From NCBI GenBank assembly GCA_964452915.1, contig CAYVNW010000020.1, positions 1 to 49,639 on the forward strand: a stretch of DNA of 49,639 nucleotides, given 5' to 3'. The translations under genes were made by a program, and so were the position numbers. The DNA comes from Colivivens sp964452915 (lineage in GTDB: Bacteria; Bacteroidota; Bacteroidia; Bacteroidales; Bacteroidaceae). Under the pieces are notes generated by a model, which worked only from the letters and a program-made list of their open reading frames with translations, was not told where the DNA came from and made no database searches. Shown one piece after another: positions 28,048-36,354 of the stretch (position 1 is its first letter; the number at the start of each line of letters is the position of its first letter).

Positions 28048-28662
28048 ATGACAAAGAAAGAAGAACTTGAAATGAATCCTGTAGTGAAGGATGCTCTGCA
28101 ACGGATGCGCAATGGTGAGCCATACTTTGCCGATTCCCCTGAAATGTTTGCTTTGAGAGGAGAGGTGAAGAAATTGTTGCGCAAATTGAATAACACAGAG
28201 TATTATACAGACTCTATGCAAGATGTCGTACATGAACTCTTGCCTAATTGCTCAAAAGACATTCATATAGAACCTCCTTTCTATTGTGATTATGGTACCT
28301 ATATTTATGCTGATGAAGGAGTGTTCATCAATTTTGATTGCATAATCCTTGATGGAGGAAGCGTATATATAGGTAAGAAGACACTAATTGCGCCAGGTGT
28401 ACACATCTATACCGCGCATCATCCGCTAAATGCTGATGAGCGGGATAAATGGGAGATGGCCACCCCTGTGCGAATAGGGGAGAGGTGTTGGATAGGAGGC
28501 GACGTAACTATATGTCCCGGTGTCACAATAGGTGACAGGTCTGTGATCGGTGCTGGATCTGTCGTAGTAAAGGACATACCTGCAGACTGTCTTGCTGTAG
28601 GTAGTCCTGCCAAGGTTATTAGAGTCTTGAACAATGATGCCCATGCTAATGATACTCATTAG
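28048..28662 (+). CDS. Hexapeptide-repeat acetyltransferase (maltose/galactoside O-acetyltransferase type)
   Basis: It is predicted to transfer acetyl from acetyl-CoA to a sugar hydroxyl. With the ATG at 28048 the protein has 204 residues. This start fits the promoter position and the family N-terminus (MTKKEELEMNP resembling MTEKEKML). The N-terminal helical segment ends near 60. The left-handed beta-helix follows, with EPPFYCDYGTYIYADEGVFINFDC and IYTAHHPLNADER, where the His is the expected catalytic base. The coil ends VTIGDRSVIGAGSVVVKDIPADCLAVGSPAKVI. The natural acceptor is unknown. It stands alone, convergent with the SLC13 gene. Confidence 0.88.
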   Translation: MTKKEELEMNPVVKDALQRMRNGEPYFADSPEMFALRGEVKKLLRKLNNTEYYTDSMQDVVHELLPNCSKDIHIEPPFYCDYGTYIYADEGVFINFDCIILDGGSVYIGKKTLIAPGVHIYTAHHPLNADERDKWEMATPVRIGERCWIGGDVTICPGVTIGDRSVIGAGSVVVKDIPADCLAVGSPAKVIRVLNNDAHANDTH

Positions 28663-28683
28663 TGGAGTTGAAAGCACGGATTC

Positions 28684-28709
28684 GTTTCCCATTTAATTAA
28701 AAAGGAAAC
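28684..28709. terminator. Weak bidirectional hairpin between convergent genes
   Basis: GTTTCC (28684-28689) pairs with GGAAAC (28704-28709). The second arm lies within the last codons of the SLC13 gene. There is no strong T run, so termination here is only a possibility. Confidence 0.35.
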
Positions 28710-30523
28710 AAGAGTGGCAGTACGTATATCATCACAATACCTATAATGACTTGCAGTGGAAGGCCTACTTTCACATAGTCAGTGAAAGTGTAATTACCGG
28801 CTTTCATGACCAATGCGTTTGGAGGTGTTGAGAAAGGCGAGGCAAAGCACATACTTGCGCCGAGAGTTACAGCGAAAAGAAATGCATGCGGGTTGACTCC
28901 TGTCTGCTGTGCTGACACCATAGCTATAGGTGCCATCAGTACTGCTGTTGCAGTATTACTTATGAACATTGTCATGAGTGAAGTCGTAAAATATATTCCG
29001 GCAAGCAATGCCGTCGGTCCCATCCGACCTAAGTAATCGACCAGTGCCTGTGACATCAAATGTGATATCCCTGTCTTTTCAAGAGCGGTTGACATAGGCA
29101 TCATCGCAGCAATCAGCATTATACTCTCCCAATTAATTGTGCGATATGCATCTTCTACGTTTTTGAAACAGCCCGTGAGAATGGTCAGCAACGCTGCTAT
29201 TATGACGGCGGTTACAGGCGCAATTGGGATAAAGTCGAAAACCATCATTGCAATCATTGCAATCATGATAACGGCAGCCGTTGTCGCTTTATAATCGAGT
29301 ACAACTTTTTTTGCGGATATTTCAGGACGTCCAAGAACTACCCAATCATGATTTTCATCGTTAAGCGAAAGAATGTTTTTCCAACTTCCTTGTACAAGCA
29401 GCACATCTCCGTTATGGAGTCGGCAGTGACTTAGTCCATCTGTCAGATATTTACCGTTTCGCCTAATTCCCAATATGCTGACTCCGTTATGCTCGCGGAT
29501 ATTGGAATCGCATATGCGCATGCCTTCAAGTCTCGAACCTTGGATGACAATGATTTCAGCCAAGCCGAGTTCATAGAAATCCAATTGTTTACCCGCTAAT
29601 GGCTTCAGCCGGTAGTCTGAGGCAAGTAGGTTTATGTTCTCTGCTTTACCCTGCACATATATAATGTCGCCAACCTGAAGTTTAGCAGTTGGTGAGGCCA
29701 GCTTTTGCCGGACATCATGAATTAATCCTTTGTATAGCTTCCTTTCACTACGTATCTCAAGTACGGAAACATTATATTTGCTTGCAAGTCCGAGCTCTGT
29801 CAATGTATGTCCTGCCGCAGGCGAGTCTTCCGTAATTAGGAATTTACTGATTTTTGCGTCTATGCTATATTCTGAGACTAAATCGGAAAGATTTCGGGAA
29901 CTGCTATGCGTGTTGCCTGCCTGCTTTTTTGTAAGAAACCATCGACTAAGCGGCAGCAGCACCACAATACCTACAATTATACAGATAATGCCAATGGGTA
30001 GAAAAGTGAAAAAGCCCAAATGGTCGTACCCTGCTTCGACCAATGCTTCATCTATTACCAAGTTGGGAGGTGTACCAATCAGAGTGAGCATACCACCGAG
30101 ACTGCCTGCAAATGCTAATGGCATCAGCAGTCTTGAAGACTGAAATCCTCCTTGTGCTGACATGCTTACAATAATTGGCATCATCAGTGCCACAGTTCCG
30201 GTGTTGCTGACAAAGGCCCCGATAACAGAAGTGGAAATCATTACAAGAATAAAAGTAAGTGTTTCATTACCTCCTGCTAATTGCATAAGTTTCTTTCCTA
30301 CTGTTTGAGCAATTCCGGTTTGCAATATTGCACCTCCGACCACGAATAGTCCGGTCATCATTACTACAATAGGTGATGAAAATCCGGCAAGAGCTTCTGA
30401 TGGAGTCAGAATGCCAAAACATAAAAGAAGGCTAAGTGCTGAAAGTGCCACAATATCGGAACGGATACGTCCCCATATAAAAAAGCAAACGGTCAGAGTC
30501 AAAATTATTAATGTAATAGTCAT
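28697..30523 (-). CDS. SLC13/DASS-family anion transporter with two RCK C-terminal-like domains
   Basis: It is an inner-membrane, probably Na+-coupled carrier for dicarboxylate, sulfate or a similar anion. Of 608 residues, about 1-195 hold hydrophobic spans with the family segments NTGTVALMMPIIVSM and LIGTPPNLVIDEAL. Two cytoplasmic TrkA/RCK C-terminal-like domains (about 210-290 and 300-380) show the pattern ELGLASKYNVSVLEIRS and LQVGDIIYVQG, then NGDVLLVQGSW. The second membrane half ends with ISNTATAVLMAPIA and FASPFSTPPNALVM. The RCK domains suggest ligand gating. The substrate cannot be read from the sequence. Confidence 0.87.
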   Translation of the reverse strand: MTITLIILTLTVCFFIWGRIRSDIVALSALSLLLCFGILTPSEALAGFSSPIVVMMTGLFVVGGAILQTGIAQTVGKKLMQLAGGNETLTFILVMISTSVIGAFVSNTGTVALMMPIIVSMSAQGGFQSSRLLMPLAFAGSLGGMLTLIGTPPNLVIDEALVEAGYDHLGFFTFLPIGIICIIVGIVVLLPLSRWFLTKKQAGNTHSSSRNLSDLVSEYSIDAKISKFLITEDSPAAGHTLTELGLASKYNVSVLEIRSERKLYKGLIHDVRQKLASPTAKLQVGDIIYVQGKAENINLLASDYRLKPLAGKQLDFYELGLAEIIVIQGSRLEGMRICDSNIREHNGVSILGIRRNGKYLTDGLSHCRLHNGDVLLVQGSWKNILSLNDENHDWVVLGRPEISAKKVVLDYKATTAAVIMIAMIAMMVFDFIPIAPVTAVIIAALLTILTGCFKNVEDAYRTINWESIMLIAAMMPMSTALEKTGISHLMSQALVDYLGRMGPTALLAGIYFTTSLMTMFISNTATAVLMAPIAMVSAQQTGVNPHAFLFAVTLGASMCFASPFSTPPNALVMKAGNYTFTDYVKVGLPLQVIIGIVMIYVLPLLFPF

Positions 30524-30554
30524 TGGCTTTGGCTGATATTGAAAAATTGAGTTG

Positions 30555-30585
30555 CAAAGGTACGTAATATTTTTGAATTGACAAA
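30555..30585 (-). promoter_or_regulatory. Promoter of the SLC13 transporter gene
   Basis: On the minus strand a -33 TTTG (30582-30585) and -7 TACCTTTG (30555-30562) are separated by 19 bases. It is divergent from the DUF4836 promoter. Confidence 0.65.
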
Positions 30586-30624
30586 AGCTTTAGGTGTACT
30601 TTTGTTAACATGTCGGTGTTTCAG

Positions 30625-30655
30625 TTTGTCGTGTAAAAATAAATATGTACCTTTG
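30625..30655 (+). promoter_or_regulatory. Promoter of the DUF4836-ABC-AmgK-MurU gene cluster
   Basis: A -33 TTTG (30625-30628) and a -7 TACCTTTG (30648-30655) are separated by 19 bases. It is the only convincing promoter seen upstream of five consecutive plus-strand genes. Confidence 0.7.
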
Positions 30656-30688
30656 CAAATGAAAACAACTTGTATATAAAGGATGGTA

Positions 30689-32137
30689 ATGAAAAAGATA
30701 TTAGGTACACTGCTTCTTGTAATTGCGTTGTTCACAGTTGCAGCTTGTTCTGACAAAAAGATTGAAGACTACGAATTAGTTATTCCGAAGGAAGCCGATG
30801 TCGTAGTATCGGCACAAATCAACAACATAGTAACAAAGAGCGAATTGGCAAAGTCTCCTCTGTTTGCTGTTGCAAAGGGCCATTTGGACAGCATGTTAGG
30901 CAGCGGTATGCGTGATTTGACAGAATCTGTGATAAACGACCCCTCGCTTACCGGCATTTCATTTGAAAGTCCTGTTTATTTGTTTGGCATAAAAGGGAGG
31001 ATATGGGGAGTTACTATGAAGATCAATGATGAGTCTCTGACAGAGAAATTTATAAAATCTCTGTCCGATAATGGATTATGTGGAAAAGTGAAACAGCATG
31101 ACGGACTAAGTTGGACCACTTTCCTTGATGACATCAATATTGTGTACTCAGATAATACTTTACTTTGTTTGCTGCAGACTCAAACAAAAAGCCGGATGAA
31201 CAATGAAACGTTCATGCTTTCATTAATGGAACTTGAGGAAGAGGCTGCTTTTGTCACAACAGACAAATTTACAGAAATGACAGAAAAGTCCGACGGAGAC
31301 TTGAGTCTTTACATGAATTTTGCGGCTTTTCCAGGTATTCAAGATACCGCTGATGGAATTGTACCATCATGGATGGCATCACGAAAGTTGGAAATGATTG
31401 CGGGAATGAATATAAATAATAAAGACTTGGCAATCAATGCGTCGTTATTCAGTAGTGACAGTATTGTTCAAAAGCAAATTGATACATACTTTCACGGATT
31501 TAAGCCGATAAAGGGAGATTATACAAATCATATATCTGGTGATAACCATATATGGGCCTGTCTTGGAATGGATGGTAAGAAAATGATTGATGTAATGAAG
31601 AGCGTACCAAAACTAAAAGAAATGCTGTTGGGAGCCAATCTTGGTATAGATGCAGACAATATGATTCGGTCTATAAGCGGCGACGTGCTCGTATGTATTA
31701 ATCAACTTGATAAATCCAATGCCAACGCAAATGATATAAAAGTCTATGCGCAACTGGATAATACTGATTTCATGAAGGATGTCGATTATTGGATTAAGTC
31801 AGCTAAAGATTATGGGCTGACCCTTTCTTCGTTGAGCAATCATGATTATTTGTTGAGAAGTGATGATATGAGCCTGTACTGGGCCGTTAACGGGAAGGAA
31901 CTGTACCTTGGAACGCAACGCTATGAAGCGTTAGGAGTGTATCCGGCAGGAACGTCAATGGATGAGATAACGGGAAACTTAATGTATGTGTATGTTAATT
32001 TGGCAGATGATAATCCGATATTCAGTCATGCAATAATTAAAACCGTAAAATCAGGTGAGTTTACCGTGGACATACATATGAATGACCTCAAAAAGAATTT
32101 GCTAAATGGATTTTTGAACTCGCTATGGAAACAATAA
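30689..32137 (+). CDS. DUF4836-family lipoprotein
   Basis: The function is unknown. The ATG at 30689 is preferred over 30683 because AAGG sits 6 bases before it; this gives 482 residues. The signal peptide ends VAAC with Cys20, so the protein is lipid-anchored in the envelope. The mature part begins with the DUF4836 pattern VIPKEADVVVSAQINNIV and keeps that family's length, with no catalytic motif that I can see. Its end overlaps the ABC ATPase start by 13 bases, so it is translated together with an envelope ABC transporter. It may be the transporter's substrate-binding or regulatory partner (inference). Confidence 0.78.
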   Translation: MKKILGTLLLVIALFTVAACSDKKIEDYELVIPKEADVVVSAQINNIVTKSELAKSPLFAVAKGHLDSMLGSGMRDLTESVINDPSLTGISFESPVYLFGIKGRIWGVTMKINDESLTEKFIKSLSDNGLCGKVKQHDGLSWTTFLDDINIVYSDNTLLCLLQTQTKSRMNNETFMLSLMELEEEAAFVTTDKFTEMTEKSDGDLSLYMNFAAFPGIQDTADGIVPSWMASRKLEMIAGMNINNKDLAINASLFSSDSIVQKQIDTYFHGFKPIKGDYTNHISGDNHIWACLGMDGKKMIDVMKSVPKLKEMLLGANLGIDADNMIRSISGDVLVCINQLDKSNANANDIKVYAQLDNTDFMKDVDYWIKSAKDYGLTLSSLSNHDYLLRSDDMSLYWAVNGKELYLGTQRYEALGVYPAGTSMDEITGNLMYVYVNLADDNPIFSHAIIKTVKSGEFTVDIHMNDLKKNLLNGFLNSLWKQ

Positions 32138-32769
32138 CACTTAATCATACATTGCCGAAGGTTTTTGCGCAACGTAATGACATTAACAGTGACGTGTGGT
32201 GTAATGATGTTATATTTGAAAAACAGAAGCTGTACCTTGTGGAAGCTAATTCCGGAACGGGCAAGTCGTCATTGTGCAGTTATGTTTTTGGATATAGAAA
32301 AGATTATCAGGGGACTATTCTTTTTGATCAATCTGATATATCAAACTTCACTACATGGCAATGGGTAAACATACGTCAACGGTCTTTGTCGTTGCTTTGG
32401 CAAGAACTCCGTTTGTTCCCTGAGCTTACTGCATTGGAAAATGTGAAAATCAAAAACAAACTGACCAATTTCCAGTCAGACAAACAAATCAGACAATGGT
32501 TTGATATGCTTGGAATAGCAGACCGTATGAATACTAAAATCGGTCGGATGTCATTCGGACAACAGCAGCGTGTGGCACTTATTCGGACGCTTTGCCAACC
32601 ATTCGACTTCGTATTTGTAGATGAGCCTATAAGTCACTTAGATGATACAAACAGTAAGATTGTTGGTGATATTCTTACAAAAGAAGCAAAACGCCAGGGT
32701 GCTGGCGTTATCGTGACGAGCATAGGTAAACATATAGAATTGGATTACAATAGAGTTTTAAAACTATGA
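32125..32769 (+). CDS. ABC transporter ATP-binding protein (LolD/MacB/FtsE-like) with unusual motifs
   Basis: It is the predicted cytoplasmic ATPase for the permease that follows. The 214-residue length is normal for LolD/FtsE-type proteins. Walker A is ANSGTGKS (41-48), with Ala in place of the first Gly. The Q-loop has Gln93 (WQELRLFPELTALENV). The signature is MSFGQQQR (142-149) instead of LSGGQQQR. Walker B is FVFVDEP (162-168) with Glu167, and the D-loop is SHLDD. The switch region reads VTSIGKH: the usual H-loop His after VT is Ser199. ATP binding looks possible; normal hydrolysis is uncertain. It overlaps the gene before it by 13 bases and the one after as ATGA. Confidence 0.85.
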   Translation: METITLNHTLPKVFAQRNDINSDVWCNDVIFEKQKLYLVEANSGTGKSSLCSYVFGYRKDYQGTILFDQSDISNFTTWQWVNIRQRSLSLLWQELRLFPELTALENVKIKNKLTNFQSDKQIRQWFDMLGIADRMNTKIGRMSFGQQQRVALIRTLCQPFDFVFVDEPISHLDDTNSKIVGDILTKEAKRQGAGVIVTSIGKHIELDYNRVLKL

Positions 32770-33965
32770 AACTGGTTTGGAAATTATTGCGGCAACATAT
32801 TAGCATACCTCAGTTTGCAGGTTTTTTCTTTGCGAATCTCGTCGGTATGACCATTATCATACTTGGTATACAATTTTATACTGATACTCAAGAGATTTTC
32901 GATACGGAAGACAGTTTTATGAAGCCTTCCTATCTTATCATCAATAAGAAAATAGGCACTCTAACCACTATCACAGGAAAATCGAGCGCATTCAGTGAAG
33001 AGGAAATACAAGATTTGAAGAAACAAAATTTTGTTGTCAATGTTGGCAGTTTCACTTCGTCGTCTTTTGATGTGCGTGCCTCGTTCAGTTTAGATCAGTC
33101 AACGAATATATCAACTGATATGTTTTTTGAGTCAGTAGATGATAAGTTTGTTGATGTAAAAACCAATGATTGGAAATATTCGAAAGGCAGTAAGGATGTA
33201 CCAATAATTTTGCCGCGAAGTTATCTCGATCTTTACAACTTCGGATATGCTCAGAGCCGTAACATGCCTAAATTGTCAGAGGGTATTCTTGGGGCCATTA
33301 AACTGAAAATACAAATCAGAGGTAATGGATTCGACGATACGTATGTAGGCAAAATTGCTGGATTTAGCAGCAGGCTGAATACAATTCTTGTTCCTCAGCA
33401 ATTCATGGATTGGGCAAACGGTTATTATGCAGGTTCTAAGACAAAAGCTCCGACACGCCTAATTGTTGAGGTCGTAAACCCTACGGACGAGCATATAACC
33501 ACTTACTTACAAGATAATGGGTATGAGACCGATGCAGACAAACTTGACGCAAGCCGTCAAACTTTCTTCCTGCGTATTGTGGTCGCTATTGTTATGTCGG
33601 TTGGACTTGTGATCTGTATACTCTCTATTTATATTTTGATGCTTAGTGTTTACCTGCTCGTGGAAAAGAACAGCTCAAAACTCGAGAATCTTTTGCTTAT
33701 AGGGTACAGCCCGTTGAAAGTATCAATGCCATATCAAATTATTGCAGTAGGTCTGAACGTAATAGTGTTGATTCTTTCGTTCGTATTACTAATGGTGGTA
33801 AGAAATTCTTATTTAAGTTTGTTTGAGTCATTCTTCCCTAATTTCGAAATACCCGCAATGACTTATGCTATTTTGTCTGGTATAGGATTACTCACGATAG
33901 TGTCGATAGTTAATGTAATTGCAATTAAATCAAAAGTGATGTCAATATGGAAGAGGAAAGATTGA
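32766..33965 (+). CDS. FtsX/MacB-type ABC transporter permease
   Basis: It is a 399-residue inner-membrane protein. A first membrane span lies near 17-38, followed by a periplasmic domain of about 225 residues and then three spans near 268-298, 322-345 and 365-390. This four-span plan is that of FtsX, LolC/E and MacB permeases, which transmit force to periplasmic partners or lipoproteins instead of pumping small solutes. It shares ATGA with the ATPase gene and TGATG with the kinase gene that follows, so all three are translationally coupled. FtsX-like control of a wall hydrolase and lipoprotein release are both possible. Confidence 0.82.
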   Translation: MKLVWKLLRQHISIPQFAGFFFANLVGMTIIILGIQFYTDTQEIFDTEDSFMKPSYLIINKKIGTLTTITGKSSAFSEEEIQDLKKQNFVVNVGSFTSSSFDVRASFSLDQSTNISTDMFFESVDDKFVDVKTNDWKYSKGSKDVPIILPRSYLDLYNFGYAQSRNMPKLSEGILGAIKLKIQIRGNGFDDTYVGKIAGFSSRLNTILVPQQFMDWANGYYAGSKTKAPTRLIVEVVNPTDEHITTYLQDNGYETDADKLDASRQTFFLRIVVAIVMSVGLVICILSIYILMLSVYLLVEKNSSKLENLLLIGYSPLKVSMPYQIIAVGLNVIVLILSFVLLMVVRNSYLSLFESFFPNFEIPAMTYAILSGIGLLTIVSIVNVIAIKSKVMSIWKRKD

Positions 33966-35395
33966 TGCAACTGTATACTGCTTCGACAGGAAAAAATCCT
34001 GTTAAGATAGAACACATGTTCGGTGGCGGTGGAAGCAGCAGAAAATATTATATTATTACCGATCAGGAAGGCAACACAATGTATGGCGTGACAAGTAAGT
34101 CACCGGGAGAAAATCGCGCATTCTATAACCTCGCAAAACTGTTTGCCGCTAAAGGATTGCCTGTACCGGCTGTTTATGGCATAAGCGAAGACGGCTTGTG
34201 CTATCTGCAGGAGGATCTTGGCACGGAGACCCTGCAAGACTATATTAAAAAGAACCGTGACGATAACGGAGAGTACAACGAGATTGCCAAATCAATGCTG
34301 AAAAGAGTTATGTCGCAACTGCCCGACTTCCAGTTCAAGGGTTCGGGCGGATTCATTTTCCAACAGTGTTATCCTGTTTCATCTATGGACGAAATGAGCA
34401 TCATGTTCGACTTGAATTATTTCAAGTATTGTTTTGTCAAACTCACAGGGATTGAATTCAATGAGGTTAAGTTGGAGCGTGATTTTCAAAAACTCACTGT
34501 GGATATTATGTCTGATTGTGGCAACAACTTTCTCTATCGTGATTTCCAGTCACGCAATGTCATGATTAAGAATGGTGAACCACGCTATATAGATTTCCAA
34601 GGTGGCCGCCGTGGTCCAATATATTATGATGTGGCTTCATTTGTATGGCAGGCATCTGCAAATTATTCGGATGAATTAAAAAACGAGTTAATCAACACGT
34701 ATCTTGAGGCTTTATCACAATATCGTAAGATACCACGCGAGGAGTTTGTGCGCCATTTGCGCCGATTTGTACTATTTCGTACAATGCAGGTTTTAGGCGC
34801 ATACGGGTTCCGCGGACTATGGGAAAAGAAGCAGCATTTCGTGCAAAGTATTCCACAAGCATTAAAGAATTTGGATTGGCTCGTAAAAAAAGGCGTTGTA
34901 AACGAGTATCCGTATTTGAAGGAGGTTTGTGTGATGCTCATCAACAACTATAAGTCGTTATTTTTTGATCCTGCAATAAAAGAAAAACCAACATTAGTCG
35001 TTAAAGTTTTTAGTTTCGCATATAAAAATGGTGTCCCGCAAGATGAATCTGGCAATGGAGGCGGATATGTGTTCGATTGCCGGGGAACAAATAACCCGGG
35101 CAGATATATTGAGTTCAAGAATATGACCGGATTAGATAAGCCGGTAATTGATTTTCTTGAAAAGGATGGCGAGATATTAAGCTTCCTTGAACATATATAT
35201 CCTCTTGTTGACTTTCATGCACAACGGTTCATTGAGCGTAAGTTTACAAGTCTGATGGTGTCTTTTGGATGTACCGGAGGACAGCATCGTAGTGTATATT
35301 GTGCTCAGCATATGGCACAACATCTGCATGATCGGTTTGGTTGTAAAGTCATATTGTGTCACAGGGAACAAAACATTACACAGTTGTTTGACTAA
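33965..35395 (+). CDS. AmgK-like sugar kinase fused to a RapZ C-terminal domain
   Basis: AmgK kinases phosphorylate MurNAc or GlcNAc at C1 for cell-wall recycling. I chose the ATG at 33965 (476 residues) because it overlaps the upstream stop as TGATG and has AGAGGAAAG just upstream. Residues 1-330 form an APH-fold kinase with a Gly-rich loop (FGGGGSSRKYY, 19-29), catalytic loop YRDFQSRN (191-198, Asp193, Asn198) and metal Asp210 in YIDFQGG. Residues 343-476 match the C-terminal half of RapZ: NPGR (377-380), TGLDKPV (388-394) and GCTGGQHRSV (435-444). In Escherichia coli that half binds glucosamine-6-phosphate and GlmZ RNA. The RapZ P-loop half is absent. A MurU-like gene follows 33 bases on, supporting the kinase assignment. 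Confidence 0.85.
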   Translation: MQLYTASTGKNPVKIEHMFGGGGSSRKYYIITDQEGNTMYGVTSKSPGENRAFYNLAKLFAAKGLPVPAVYGISEDGLCYLQEDLGTETLQDYIKKNRDDNGEYNEIAKSMLKRVMSQLPDFQFKGSGGFIFQQCYPVSSMDEMSIMFDLNYFKYCFVKLTGIEFNEVKLERDFQKLTVDIMSDCGNNFLYRDFQSRNVMIKNGEPRYIDFQGGRRGPIYYDVASFVWQASANYSDELKNELINTYLEALSQYRKIPREEFVRHLRRFVLFRTMQVLGAYGFRGLWEKKQHFVQSIPQALKNLDWLVKKGVVNEYPYLKEVCVMLINNYKSLFFDPAIKEKPTLVVKVFSFAYKNGVPQDESGNGGGYVFDCRGTNNPGRYIEFKNMTGLDKPVIDFLEKDGEILSFLEHIYPLVDFHAQRFIERKFTSLMVSFGCTGGQHRSVYCAQHMAQHLHDRFGCKVILCHREQNITQLFD

Positions 35396-35428
35396 GTGAT
35401 GCTGTGTATATATAATAAGGTGTAAGGT

Positions 35429-36181
35429 ATGTCGAATAACGTATTTATACTTGCAGCCGGACTCGGTACGCGGTTGAAACCTTTCACGGACACAAAACCT
35501 AAGGCTTTGGTCCCTGTTGGCGGAAAACCTTTGTTGCGAATTCTTATAGAGAAGTTGAAATGCCAGATAAATGACTTGTCGGTTGTAATTAATATACATC
35601 ATTATGGTCAACAAATTATTGACTATGTATCAGATAACGGTCAGTTTGGTGTTCATATACAGTTCAGTGACGAGAGAGACGAATTGCTCGATACTGGCGG
35701 AGGAATCAAGAAAGCCGCTCATCTTTTTGATAATTCTAAGCCTATACTCATTCATAACGTAGATATATTGAGCGACATCGACTTGAACGATTTTTATCAA
35801 CGGTCTTGCGCTGACAAGAGTTGTGCCGCAACACTGCTTGTCAGCGATAGAAAAACAAAACGCTACTTATTGTTTGATGAGGACAACCGGCTCGTCGGAT
35901 GGACAAATGTTGAGACCGGTGAAGTGAAAAGTCCGTATGAAAATCTTAATGTCGCACACTGTCAGAAACATGCGTTTGCCGGAATACATGTTATTTCTGA
36001 TGCATTGATAAGGCAGATGAATTCATATGGCGACAAATTTTCGGTTATAGATTTCTATTTATCACAATGCGGAAAGCATGTGATAAGAGGTGAGGTCCGA
36101 AATGATATAAAAATTTTGGATGTAGGGAAGATTGATTCTCTTGCATTAGCGAATAAAATGGTAGAAACACTTGGCTTATAG
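35429..36181 (+). CDS. murU: MurU-like sugar-1-phosphate nucleotidyltransferase
   Basis: It is predicted to turn MurNAc-1-phosphate and UTP into UDP-MurNAc, bypassing de novo synthesis. The 250-residue protein is a single nucleotidyltransferase domain, with AAGLGTRLKPFTDTKPKALV near 8-27, the GGKPLL segment, DTGGGIKKA near 87-95 and the metal Asp in HNVDILSDIDL. MurU and other short sugar-phosphate uridylyl- or guanylyltransferases look alike; the call relies on the AmgK-like kinase directly upstream. AAGG lies 3 bases before the ATG. Intergenic sequence after it holds the next promoter. Confidence 0.8.
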   Translation: MSNNVFILAAGLGTRLKPFTDTKPKALVPVGGKPLLRILIEKLKCQINDLSVVINIHHYGQQIIDYVSDNGQFGVHIQFSDERDELLDTGGGIKKAAHLFDNSKPILIHNVDILSDIDLNDFYQRSCADKSCAATLLVSDRKTKRYLLFDEDNRLVGWTNVETGEVKSPYENLNVAHCQKHAFAGIHVISDALIRQMNSYGDKFSVIDFYLSQCGKHVIRGEVRNDIKILDVGKIDSLALANKMVETLGL

Positions 36182-36224
36182 CTGATTTTATGCTATTGGA
36201 CATTTTTTATTCTGCATTTATTTG

Positions 36225-36232
36225 TAACTTTG
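36225..36232 (+). promoter_or_regulatory. -7 promoter element for the his operon
   Basis: TAACTTTG matches TAnnTTTG and lies 122 bases before the hisG ATG, leaving a leader of about 115 bases that contains the hairpin at 36269-36297. The upstream -33 region is weak. Confidence 0.5.
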
Positions 36233-36260
36233 CACCGGTTTATCTGAAACCACACTTTGA

Positions 36261-36299
36261 ATGTGTATAAACCTAATAATTATCCTATTGGTTTTTTAA
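36261..36299 (+). promoter_or_regulatory. Candidate attenuator in the hisG leader, with an overlapping mini-ORF
   Basis: AAACC plus AATA (36269-36278) can pair with TATT plus GGTTT (36286-36294) around a 7-base loop with one bulged T; a run of T (36292-36297) follows. A 12-codon frame, MCINLIIILLVF, spans exactly the hairpin and stops at 36297-36299. It has no His codons, so it is not a classic his leader peptide. The hairpin could instead be the terminator of the gene before it, if the promoter call is wrong. Confidence 0.45.
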
Positions 36300-36354
36300 A
36301 GCATTATTGAGTGGCAGTACGATACATGTATAAATAATAGGCTGATTTTAAAAG

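Noticed and set aside
33965..35395. Annotation as the RNase adapter RapZ
   Set aside because: The RapZ P-loop half is missing and is replaced by an APH-type kinase; only the C-terminal domain matches.
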